Positions 18,027-27,604 of a stretch of DNA of 64,000 nucleotides are shown here, piece by piece. The DNA is from CAWJKP01 sp963843465 (GTDB lineage: Bacteria; Planctomycetota; Planctomycetia; Pirellulales; Thermoguttaceae). The position numbers and the translations under genes were made by a program. The DNA is taken from the NCBI GenBank assembly GCA_963843465.1, contig CAWJKP010000001.1, positions 1,984,001 through 2,048,000 of the forward strand. The letters run 5' to 3'. A model generated the notes under the pieces. It searched no databases, was not told the DNA's origin, and was given only the letters and a program-made list of their open reading frames with translations. Position 1 is the first letter of the stretch; every line of letters starts with the position of its first letter.

Positions 18027-19583
18027 GTGCGAACTGCTTTTCATGCTCTAGTGCTCTTGGCCGCCTTTCTCATGTCGCTGCCGTTCTCCTCCACGGCGAT
18101 GGCCCTCGGCGAGACGGCGAAGCAACCCAACTTCATCGTGATCGTGATCGACGACATGGGATACAGCGACGTGGGGACATACGGCTGCAAGGACATCCCG
18201 ACGCCGCACATCGATTCGCTGGCCCACCATGGCGTGCGCTTTACGAACAGCTACTCGACCTGCGCGGTCTGCTCGCCGGCGCGGGCCGCGATTCTCACCG
18301 GCCGCTATCAGGAGCGGTACGGCTTGGATTGGGTGATGATCGAGCCTTACGGGGTCGATGTCCATGAAAAGACACTCGCCGATCTCTTGAAGAAACAGGG
18401 GTATGTGAGCGCTGCGATCGGCAAATGGCACCTGGGCCGTCGCGAGGTCTTTCGGCCGCTAAAGCGGGGATTCGACTCGTTCTACGGTTTTCTCGGCGCC
18501 GCCCATTTCCTTCTGCCGCCGACGCCGGAAGGCCTGGCCCATCCCACGGAAATGTTTCTCCACTGGGGCCAGCGTGCCCTCGGGAACTCATGGTGCCAGG
18601 CGAAAGAAAAATATCTATCCGCGCCGCTTTATCGCAATGACAAAGAGACACCCCACGAGGGATACCTGACCGAGGTGTTCACCCGGGAAGCAGTGCAATT
18701 CATCGACAAGAACAAGGACCGGCCGTTCTTCCTTTACTTGGCGCACGGGGCCCAGCACACTCCGGCCGAGGCCACCCAGAAGTATCTGCACCGCTTCCCT
18801 TCGCTCGACGACCGCGAGGGACGACGCTCGTATGCCGCCGCGCTGAGCGCGGTGGATGACGGCGTCGGCGAGATCCTCGCCGAACTGCGCAAACACGACT
18901 TGGAGAAGAACACCGTAATCGTCTTCACCAGCGACAACGGCGGCGCAAGCTTCTGGGAGCCGCGGCCGGAGATTCTGGACACCGTGCGAGCCGGCCTGCC
19001 GGTCGTCGATCTCAAGCCGGGCCAGGCTGCGGATGTTCGCAAGGTCTCCCGATTCTTCCAGTGGAACATGGGGGCCAACGGCTCGGACAACCGGCCGCTG
19101 TCGTTCGGCAAAGGCGTTCTCTACGACGGCGGCGTGAGGGTACCGCTGATCATCCAGTGGCCCGGTGTGGCGCCTGCCGGCACGACCGACGACGCACTCA
19201 TCTCCCATCTCGACCTGGTGCCGACCTGCGTGGCTGCCGCCGGCGGCACGCTGCCGTGCGACCGCGAGTACGATGGTTTGGACCTTCGCCCCCACTTCGC
19301 GGGCAAGCCTGGGGCGTGGGGCAGCCGGCCCCTGTTCTGGCGCGTGTACCAGAACCGGGCGGTCCGCAGCGGCCGCTGGAAGCTGGTCTGGAGCGGCGAG
19401 GCAGCCCCGCACCTCTACGATCTCAGCAAGGATCAGGAAGAACGCACCGACCTGGCCGGCGAGCATCCGAACATCGTCAAGCGGCTCCAAAAGGCTTGGA
19501 TGACTTGGGACAAGAAGAATGCCAAGCCGATGTTCGCATTCCCCGACAAGCCGGCGGCCTTGGAGGACATTATTGTCGACTAG
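18027..19583 (+). CDS. Exported sulfatase (formylglycine type)
   Basis: I choose the GTG at 18027 (GGGGAGA upstream) because it gives a normal signal peptide 'LVRTAFHALVLLAAFLMSL'; the longest frame extends upstream into non-coding sequence. The mature enzyme opens with the metal-binding 'FIVIVIDDMGYSDVG', and the active-site motif is 'CSPARAAILTGR', whose Cys would be converted to formylglycine. 'IGKWHLG' and 'FTSDNGGASFW' complete the family set. It hydrolyses sulfate esters, most likely on polysaccharides. The length of about 518 residues is normal. A sulfatase-maturing enzyme is not in the window. Confidence 0.92.
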   Translation: MRTAFHALVLLAAFLMSLPFSSTAMALGETAKQPNFIVIVIDDMGYSDVGTYGCKDIPTPHIDSLAHHGVRFTNSYSTCAVCSPARAAILTGRYQERYGLDWVMIEPYGVDVHEKTLADLLKKQGYVSAAIGKWHLGRREVFRPLKRGFDSFYGFLGAAHFLLPPTPEGLAHPTEMFLHWGQRALGNSWCQAKEKYLSAPLYRNDKETPHEGYLTEVFTREAVQFIDKNKDRPFFLYLAHGAQHTPAEATQKYLHRFPSLDDREGRRSYAAALSAVDDGVGEILAELRKHDLEKNTVIVFTSDNGGASFWEPRPEILDTVRAGLPVVDLKPGQAADVRKVSRFFQWNMGANGSDNRPLSFGKGVLYDGGVRVPLIIQWPGVAPAGTTDDALISHLDLVPTCVAAAGGTLPCDREYDGLDLRPHFAGKPGAWGSRPLFWRVYQNRAVRSGRWKLVWSGEAAPHLYDLSKDQEERTDLAGEHPNIVKRLQKAWMTWDKKNAKPMFAFPDKPAALEDIIVD

Positions 19584-19674
19584 GTATCTGGGCGGCTTCT
19601 TCGCAGACTCCGTATCACCGAAGTTCTCCCTTTACTACTACACGCCCAAAAAAACGGCACATGATTCGTCTCCT

Positions 19675-19691
19675 TTATACTTTGGTATAGG
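19675..19691. promoter_or_regulatory. 17-base palindrome-core element, copy 1
   Basis: The sequence TTATACTTTGGTATAGG has symmetric arms TATAC/GTATA around TTTG and is repeated exactly at 27524-27540. On the minus strand it is followed by AAAGGAG and an ATG that opens only a very short frame, as if the 5' end of a lost gene had been left behind. The shape is that of an operator for a dimeric repressor. Confidence 0.4.
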
Positions 19692-19706
19692 CGCGCCGAT
19701 CTTTCC

Positions 19707-20081
19707 TCAATCCTCGACCGCTTGCTGCTGATAGGCTTGATACAAGGCCGCCACCTCGGCGTCGCCGAGGGCCCGCTTGTAGATGCGGACCTCCGCAATC
19801 GCTCCCTGGAACGAGCCGCGGCACTTGACTTGGTCGCCCCGCCGCGGATCGTCGTCCGGCTGACACGCGCCCAGGTAAAAATCGCCCCCGTCCTTGCCGA
19901 ACTTGAAGTAGCTGCCGAGCATGCCATTCTCGTGGTACGCCTTGCCGGCGAGCAGGCAGAGGGGCAGTAATGGGCGGCAGTCCAGAGGCAGCGAACGTTT
20001 CACGGCGAGATGCTGCTTTTTTCCATTTCTCTCGAATACATTGTCGCGGCCTCGGCCCGGTTTCCTGGCGTTCATTACCAT
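19707..20081 (-). pseudogene. C-terminal fragment of a LamG/concanavalin-like domain
   Basis: The translated end 'FQGAIAEVRIYKRALGD' followed by 'AEVAALYQAY' is the typical last strand and tail of a LamG (concanavalin-like jellyroll) domain, and 'GSYFKFGKDGGDFYLGACQ' fits the preceding strand. The first 45 residues look random, and there is no signal peptide or complete domain. It starts 33 bases after the GH2 gene stop on the same strand. It is best read as the leftover 3' end of a larger gene after deletion. Confidence 0.55.
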
Positions 20082-20114
20082 GCGGGCCGGCAGGCGTTCC
20101 CGTCTTATTCTTCC

Positions 20115-22725
20115 CTATTTCGAAATGATGGTCACGGTCCCGTCCGTCAATCCGTCCCCGCTTGCCTTGAGCGTAATCGTTCCGGGAGTGTGCGAAGACC
20201 TGATTGCCACCAGACAACGACCCAGATGCGTATCGTGCTCAGGTTTCCGGAGGCTCTCATGGTCGTATTTCAAGGCATTTTCGATGCCCACGATGCTCCC
20301 CGGGCCGTCAATAGCGAAATGAAGATGTTCCTGGCCGAACTGGGGATGGGAAGCATCGGGGGACCTGTCCAGCAGCGGGAAAGGAGTCCAAATCCCGCTG
20401 GCGTCGGTCACTTCCACGGTGACATGACAGAGGTCCTGGTTGTCCGCGTTGATCACGGGACGGTCTGGCGACAACCTGATCGACGCCGCTTTCGCAGCGG
20501 ATGGCAGCGTATCTTCGGCAACCTGAACCCCGCCAATGAATCCGATTGCTTTCAAGGTCCCCGCTTCATACGGAATGCTCCACTGTGCAGCCCGACCTTG
20601 ATCGCCATAAGCTTCAGGGACTTCGAAATTCTCACTCTTCGTCCCGAGGTCGCGTCCGTTGAGCAACAACCTCACCTTGTCACAACTGGAGTACACCGTG
20701 GCATTCAGCTTTGCCTTGTCGAATGCGGGCCAGGTCCAACTGGGTATTTCCTCAAAATCTCCAGTGTCGTCGCGAAACGGAGTTCTGACAAGGATCACCA
20801 GGTCGGGATTCGTGTTCTTGTGACTCAGTATCTTGTATACGATTCTATTCAAGTATGCATTGGCGTACGGAAATCCGCAAAAATCAAATTGGAAGCCGCC
20901 GGGTCCCATCCCGCACAAGGTCCCCGGCCAGCCATCTTCACCGCGGTACTGCCAGGAGAGACCGTTTACACCGGTGGTGCCACCAATAAACCATGAATGA
21001 GCAATGTCATTCTTCCAGGAGATGAGACTGCCGGGATTCGCGCCGTCCCAATTGAACATTACCGCCGACGGGTGGCGATCATGGTAGCCGTTAAACGAAC
21101 CGATGATATCAACCTGTTCGCCGTTCTCATCCGGATCGGGCCAGTTAATGTCATTTTCCTGCTTATCCTTGCTAAACAGGAAGTTCCTGCAGACAAATCT
21201 TGTCGGATCCTGGGACCGTATAAAGTTGGCCCTCGTAGCTATCGGCTTGGGTCCACGGACTTCATAATTATGCCAACCGTAGTCCATCACCTCGGGGAGA
21301 TACATAATCACGGATGGGTGGTTGCGCGTACGCTGGATCATTGCAGCCACGTCGCGTTGCCATCCGGGTTCAGTGCCATCAGGCCACGGATACCATCTAA
21401 CGATGGGATATTCGTAAAAGGGATACGGAACCAGCATCCCCACGTTATCGCAGGCATCGAGAAACGCGGCCGACGGCGCACAATTTTCCACACGGAATGT
21501 ATTGAATCCGTAGGCTTTCGTTATCTCCAACTTTCGGCATTCCGCCCGGTAAAACGAAGCCGTGCCGACGCAGGCATTCTCGCCGCCGAAACCAGTGCCA
21601 GTGAGCTTGATCGTCTTGCCGTTAAGACGAAGCCCGTGGACCGCGTCGGCGGAAATGGTGCGGATCCCAAACGTGCTCGGCATTTCATGGCTCTTCTGAC
21701 CCTGAACAGTCACCGTAGTCAGGGCCTCGTACAGATTGGGCGAATCGAGGTCCCATAGCAATGGCTGGGCAAGGGCGCATTCCTGGTCAACGCTCGCCGT
21801 CGCGTCGCCCGGGACCGTCCTCTGAACAGAGATTTCCTTGACCTGTTTTCCGTGCTTGTCAATGATGCTGGTCGTTATCTCACAAGCGGTCGGGCCATGA
21901 TTCTCATTCTGCACATCCGTCTGAATGCGGATGACCGCCGAATCCGCGGCTATGCTGCGCGTGCTGATAAAGGGCCCCCACGGCGTGACATGCACCGGGC
22001 CCATGGCCTGGAGCACGACATGCCGGTTGATGCCGGCGCCCCGGTAGGCATGTTCGCCGTCAGGTCCAGTACAATTAACCTTGACCGCGAGCACATTCGG
22101 GCCGGTCTCGCGCAACGCGGGAGTCAGATCTAACCCGAACGGGCTCCATCCATAACCATGATGGCCCAGGTGAACCCCGTTCAACCAGACATCGCAATTC
22201 TTGTACACGCCGTCAAAGAAGATGTGTATCTTCTTCCCCCGCATCGCGGCCGGCACTTGAAAGGTCTTGCGGTACCATCCCACCCCGCCGACCATGTGAC
22301 CGTACGTTCCCCCAAGTGAACCGGCAGGCCCCCCGATTGGATCCCAGGCATTAGCGTGGGTTCCGTTCCACCAGAATGGTCCTGTCATTATATCCGTTGG
22401 GGTCACCTTCTGTGTTGGAAGATCGTCGTAGCACCAGTCGTGGGGAAGGTCGATTTTGCGCCATGACGAATCGCTGTATTTCAGGAGTGCGGCGTCATCC
22501 GGATACTTTCGGGAGTTCTGATCCCATAGCGCGTCCGGAACGCTGCTAAACAGGTCAACTTTATGAAAGCGCCAATTATCGTCAAAAGGCGTCTGGAAGC
22601 CGTCCAGCGTCGTGTCCGCCATGGTGTCCGGCGACGATTGCGCGGACCTCGGTTGCGCAGGCGCTGATGCAAAGTAGAGAAACGGCAAACAGCGAAACGG
22701 CAAGTACTGATTTCATGCCATTCAT
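20115..22725 (-). CDS. Exported glycoside hydrolase family 2 (beta-galactosidase-like), frame break in the signal region
   Basis: The ATG at 22725, with GGAGG upstream, encodes a clean signal peptide 'MKSVLAVSLFAVSLLCISA', but this frame differs by one base from the main frame. The switch must occur near 22640-22672. The main frame then encodes about 850 residues of GH2 architecture: a jellyroll sugar-binding domain ('IHIFFDGVYKNCDVWLNG'), an Ig-like domain, and a TIM barrel with 'YGFNTFRVENCAPS' and 'RNHPSVIMYLPEVMDYG', where the Glu would be the acid/base position in an atypical setting. A C-terminal Ig-like domain follows. It probably removes beta-linked sugars extracellularly. A single-base error would restore the gene. 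Confidence 0.8.
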
Positions 22726-22876
22726 ACAATCCTCCTCTGAAAATAAGTTTCTAGTTTCTAGTTTTGAGTTTCAGGCTTGAATGGCACTGCCTGGTAACCA
22801 TGGGGTCATCGTAACCATGGGGTCAGGCCGACAGGCTGCTGCCTGGTTCCTTGACGACGATCCAGTGTATTTTGGC

Positions 22877-24201
22877 TTATCCTTGCATGAAGCCGAAATC
22901 CCACCCTTGGCGCGGCGCGGATGGACCAGCGCGTCGGCCTCGGGGCAGTTCACGGCTTTCCCCTGCTTGCGCAGGAAGGTGAACGGTTTCTTGATCCGCA
23001 GGGCGATGTTGCCCCACAGGGCGATCTCGGTCAACGGGCCGCCGTAGTCGAAATTGCTGGCGGCGGGCGGGCCGCCCTTGCAGGCGTTGAGAAAATCGCC
23101 CTGGTGTCCCGCCGGGGAGCGCTTCAGCGAAATCGGCGGATAGGCCGTCTTCCGGTGTTTCGACTCCGGAATGATGCGGGCCCCGCCGCAGTACTGGTCC
23201 GTGTACGTGACCGCCTTGGTCCCATAGTAGAAGGCCCCGTGGTCCGGCATTTTCCGCCCGGGCTCCAGTTCCGCCGGCCGGGGCGGGGCCTTCTCGCCGA
23301 GGAACCATTTGAGCGTCAAGGGCACCATGCCGGCGCGGGTGGGGAACTTGTAGGTGATGATCGACCAGTGCGGAAACAAAGGGCCGCGGGGCGCGGAGGT
23401 CTCGGCGGAGACCTCGACCGCATCCGCCTCGGCCAGCTTCAGCGCCCAGTAGGCCGCGTCCATGACGTGGCAGCACTGATCGCCCAGGGCACCCGTGCCG
23501 TAGTCCAACCACGCGCGCCACGAGAACGGGTGCAGTCCGCGCTGGTACGGCCGCATCGGCGACCGCCCGCACCAGACCTCCCAGTTCAGACCGGCGGGGA
23601 TGGGCTCGGCATTCTTGGCAACCTCGAAGTAGGCGCCGAAGTCCCAGGTGGTGCGGCAGTGGACCTCGGTGACGTCCCCCAGTCCGCCGCCCCAAATCAA
23701 CTCGCAAAGCCGGCGGCAGCCTTCCCCGCTGTGGCCCTGGTTGCCCAGTTGCGTGGCGACGTTCTTTTGCCGGGCGAACTCCGCCAGGCGGCGGGCTTCC
23801 CAGACGCTGTGGGTCAATGGCTTCTCCGTATACACGCCCGCCCCGTGCTCGATGGCCAGCATCGAAGCCGGGAAGTGGTGGTGGTCGGGCGTCGCGACAA
23901 AGACAGCGTTCAGATCCTTGTGGGCGTCAAACAGTTTGCGGTAGTCGTGGTAGGTCTTGGTCTTGGGGTACTGCTTCCGCCGCGCGGCCAGGCAGCCCTC
24001 GTCGCAATCGGCCATGGCCACGAAATTCTGCTCGGCGGCGACGCCGATGTGCGCGTCGCCGCGCCCACCCGCGCCGATCAGGGCCGTGTTGAGCTTCTCG
24101 TTGGCCGCGTAAGACCACACGCTGCGGGGCGAAACGATCATCAGCGAGCTGGCGCCCGTGGCGGCCAGAAAGCTACGGCGATGGATCTTGGTACGGGACA
24201 T
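22877..24201 (-). CDS. Tat-exported Gfo/Idh/MocA-family oxidoreductase
   Basis: The protein starts with a twin-arginine leader 'HRRSFLAATGASSLMIVS', followed by the Rossmann motif 'LIGAGGRGDAHIG' and the family signature 'YTEKPLTHSVWEARR'. It probably oxidises or epimerises sugars with bound NAD(P). The uninterrupted frame continues to 22771 with an unrelated tail. Adding one G to the GGG run near 22910 instead gives the usual family ending 'AKGWDFGFMQG' and a stop at 22877-22879, which I take as the real end. This is one of several missing-G frame breaks in the window. It lies between GH2 and DUF1553-type sequences on the same strand. Confidence 0.85.
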
Positions 24202-24237
24202 GCTTTTCTCCTTGGGTTGCGTTTTCGTCGCGAGGAC

Positions 24238-24536
24238 CTAGTGATTCAACAAAAACTCATTGGCGTTCAGCAGCGCCCACAGGACGTCGCGAATCGCCTA
24301 CTCACGGCCGTTCTTCTCGGCGGCCAAGTATTCGAGCATCTTCTTTTTCTCGGCTTCTTTGCGGAACCGTGCCAGCGCCGTCAGGAAGAACTCGTCGACG
24401 ACTTCCGCGTCGTTCTTCTTTTCCTTCAGCAGGCGTTGGATCCGTCGATCTTGTCTGTCTTGTCGTCGGCCCGCGCGGCGTGCATGGCCTGCATCGCGCA
24501 GGCTGCAAGAAACACGAGCGTCACTCTGTCAAGCAT
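24238..24536 (-). pseudogene. Remnant of a DUF1553-type (PSD1) cytochrome-associated gene
   Basis: An ATG with AAAGGAG upstream encodes an intact signal peptide 'MLDRVTLVFLAACAMQAMHA', but the frame stops after about 36 codons. In the next frame the sequence 'DEFFLTALARFRKEAEKK' and, after a TAG, 'AIRDVLWALLNANEFLLNH' is the standard C-terminus of planctomycete DUF1553 proteins. Signal peptide and C-terminus are therefore joined, and several hundred codons are missing in between. The TAG sits where a CAG would be expected. It is a clear internal-deletion pseudogene. Confidence 0.75.
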
Positions 24537-27387
24537 GGTGGTCTCCTTTTGTTAGCGTCGCCTTAATGACATAGATTTCAAATCGATCCAACGAGAAACA
24601 GTCGTAAATGAATAGCACCTCATTGCCACCGAGAACGATGACCGTCCCGTAGGCGGTCGTGCCGTCGAAGCGATATCCGCCGAAGCGGTCTTGGCGGCCG
24701 ACCAGGCTATTTTGATGCTCGACGATGCTGATTTTCTGCCACTGCTTGCCCGTCCCATCGGCATTAACCCATAAGTACAGGCCGGGGCGGCCGCCGCAAA
24801 GCACGACCACGCCTTCCTTCGTCACGGCCAGTCTAGGTTCCACCGTGCCTACACCCGGCGGCATGGAGGTGGGCTTGGTCCAACTCACGCCTTCGTCGCT
24901 GCTCCAACACTGGCCGTAGGGCACGTTGCCGGCGCGAAAAACGCACATCAAGCGGCCATCCGGAAGCCGGCAAATTTCAGCCTCGCTGTATCCGCCGCAA
25001 TCGCTATCGGGGGCGAGACCGCAATTCGCCGAGGCAATGGTCGACCGCAGCTTCCACTTGAAGCCGTCCGTCGACTCCGCCGCAACCAGCGTGCAATGCT
25101 TGTCGCAATGCTTGCCGTCACCCTTATAGTTGCCATACAGGGTCGTAAGCCACGTCTTGCCATCCTTGAGTCTTACCGGCCGCCCGTCAAAGTAGAACCC
25201 GGCAACGTCCAATTTCGCCACGTTCGCCGCGTCGGCGGTGAGATCAAAGGCGGTTTGGGGGACAACTTCACGGCGGAATCCCGTGACTTCCACGGCCTTG
25301 TCCACGAATTTCACTTCTCGCCTTCCCTTGGGAAGGATGTTGCACGGCCCGACCAGGCCCTTTGGGCCGTGGTGCAGAATGAACGGCAAGAGCAAAAAAT
25401 CGCCCGTGGGCAAGATCAGATTGCCGTAGCAGTCCTGCTTGCTGCGGATCTGAAGTGTACTCCACGTAATTCCGCCATCGCTGGACCAGGAGAAACCTAG
25501 CGGGCCATTCACGTCGGCCTCCCAGACGTCGCCACCCATGCGCATATATGCGACGAGGTCTCCATTGGAGAGCCGGGCGACTTGCGGGTACCATAAGAAC
25601 TTGCCCGTGAGATCGTGCGACACGTCGGACAGCCTGAGATTCTTTTGTTTGGCGACCTGCACGGGAGCGGAGAGAGTCGCGCTAAGACCTTTCAGTTCAT
25701 ACGTTTTCCCCCGAGGCCACATCTTCTCGTTTCTCGGCGCCTCGATACTCAAGGCCGCCGGCCGCGGCAACGGCCGCACGCCACTGAGCGGCTCGGCGAC
25801 GACCGTCTCCCAGGCGATGCGCTGGAAGATGGCGGCCTGCCGGGCGGTCAGACCGCTGTTGGCGTAGGTGACTTTGCCCTGGGGGTCGTCGCCGAAGATG
25901 CAGGCGTAGTGGACCAGTGCCACGAGGTACCGGCCTGCGCGCAAGGTGGATGTCGTCGGAGAACATCGTGTCGAAGAAGCTGTTGATGCCCGGCACCTTG
26001 CCGGCATCGATCTCTTTCTTCAGCCGCACCAGCGCCGGCCCGCCCGGACAGAGGCGGACGGGCTTGCCGCCGCGGGCCTGGGTCTGCTTGTCCCAGATCT
26101 TCTTCAGGTCAAGGTAATAGGCCATGTTGTTGGCCACGGCCTCTTCCCAGTTGGCCGGGCGGCGGTTGGGCGGGAACCAGGGCGGCCTCATGGGGTGGGG
26201 TAAGGAGTAGGCATCATGCTTCCAGTTGATCCGGTCGGGCCACTGGGCGTACAGCCAGACCTCAGCCGCGGGGTTGACTTTTCGGGCCAACTCGATGAAC
26301 TTGCCGCCGTACGTGCCGTCGTCTGCCAGGCCCGGCGGGTTGGGAAACGGTTGCAGGAACAAGTGGTCCACTCCCTTCGCCAACGCCACGTTGTAATCGT
26401 TCGCCCACCAGTCGGGCGAGGCGAAGCCCGCGCGGTTGTGCTCCCAATGGTAACTGATGGCGCAGCCCGGCACGCTCTTCCGCATGAACAGCAGGTTCTT
26501 GCCGGCGCTATCGGCGATCGGCTCCAGGAAGCCGCTGATGGTGTCCGTCAGGCTGTTGCCCAGGTGGTAGGACTTGACCTGTTGCTGGGCGGCGGCCGCG
26601 GCCCCGATGCGATAGGTGGCGATGACAACGACGCTGTCGGCCAATCCGGCTTGCGAGGCAATGGCCGCGATGCTGGTGGTCTTTGACGCCTCGATCGGCC
26701 CGTGATAGAGACGGCCGGTGGCCGCCGCGGGCACGGAGCCGTCGATCGTATAGTGAATGGTTGTGCCGGGGGGCCATGTGCCGATTTCGATCTTCTGCGC
26801 CGCGGCGAAGGCGCCGCCTGCCGGACTGAAACGGGGCGCCGGGGCTTGGGCCTGGCCCCCCAGGTCGATGCCCACGTAGCTGTTTTCGGCGGGACTCTCG
26901 AAAAAGGTCTTGGGGTCGCCGTCGAGTGCCTTGTCGAAGGTGGCCGACTTCTGGTTGCCCAGGCTGGTGCCGAAACCGTTGCCCTTGAGCCGGCCGGAGG
27001 GGCTATGGAATTCGATCTCCGCCAGCGCCAGTCCGGCCCCCTTGGCCGACTCGATCTTCAGAAAGCGGTAGACCGGGGCACCCGCTTGCGGGTCCGGCGG
27101 GACCGGGACCTCCAGCCAACCGTCGCCTGCGGGGGCGCGGTCGATGCGGGCCAATTCCACGAAGGCGGTGGTCGGCCCGTCGTTGGAGCCGGTGATCCGC
27201 GCGCCGCCAATAGGGCCGCCGTGCCCGGCTTGGGCAGCAGGCGGACCTTGGCAAGGACAAAACGGTCCGCGGCCGCGGATTTGCCGTCGGCCTCGGCTGC
27301 CGGCTTCACTTTTTCGCCGGCTTGGGCCGAAAAGAAGCCGAGCAGGGCGACGCTCAGCAGGACAAGGCAGCATACGTCCGTTCTCAT
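24529..27387 (-). CDS. Exported SGNH-like plus BNR/sialidase-like protein, two frame breaks
   Basis: The ATG at 27387 encodes a signal peptide 'VCCLVLLSVALLGFFSAQA'. One frame break near 27205 and a second near 25930 separate three pieces that read as one protein of about 950 residues. In order these are a discoidin/F5-8C-like stretch, a chitobiase C-terminal-like domain ('PPGTTIHYTIDGSVPA'), an SGNH-hydrolase-like domain ('KSYHLGNSLTDTISGFL' and 'FSDDIHLRAGRYLVAL' across the break), and BNR/sialidase-type blades ('FSWSSDGGITWSTL', 'GQCWSSDEGVSWT'). It probably acts on extracellular glycans. The second break is removed by deleting one T. Pseudogene and sequence error are both possible. Confidence 0.65.
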
Positions 27388-27523
27388 GGCAGGTCTCCGG
27401 CGTTATTTCAAGGCGTGGGCCGGGGCGGGCGAAAGGTAGCGGCGGGGGTCGGAAGGCTGCTGCTCGCATCGCGGCAACTGTCCGAACAGGTCCACGCTAT
27501 CATGCGGCCCGAGCGGGCGTCAA

Positions 27524-27540
27524 TTATACTTTGGTATAGG
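27524..27540. promoter_or_regulatory. 17-base palindrome-core element, copy 2
   Basis: This is an exact copy of the element at 19675-19691, here about 140 bases upstream of the SGNH/BNR gene on the minus strand and next to a weak TTGACG-like -35 hexamer. Position and symmetry fit an operator controlling glycan-degradation genes, but the regulator is unknown. Confidence 0.4.
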
Positions 27541-27604
27541 TCCGCAGGATTCTTCTCCGCACCAGATCGCGTATGGTCAAAATACTCCCGCCGAAATGTG
27601 AGTG

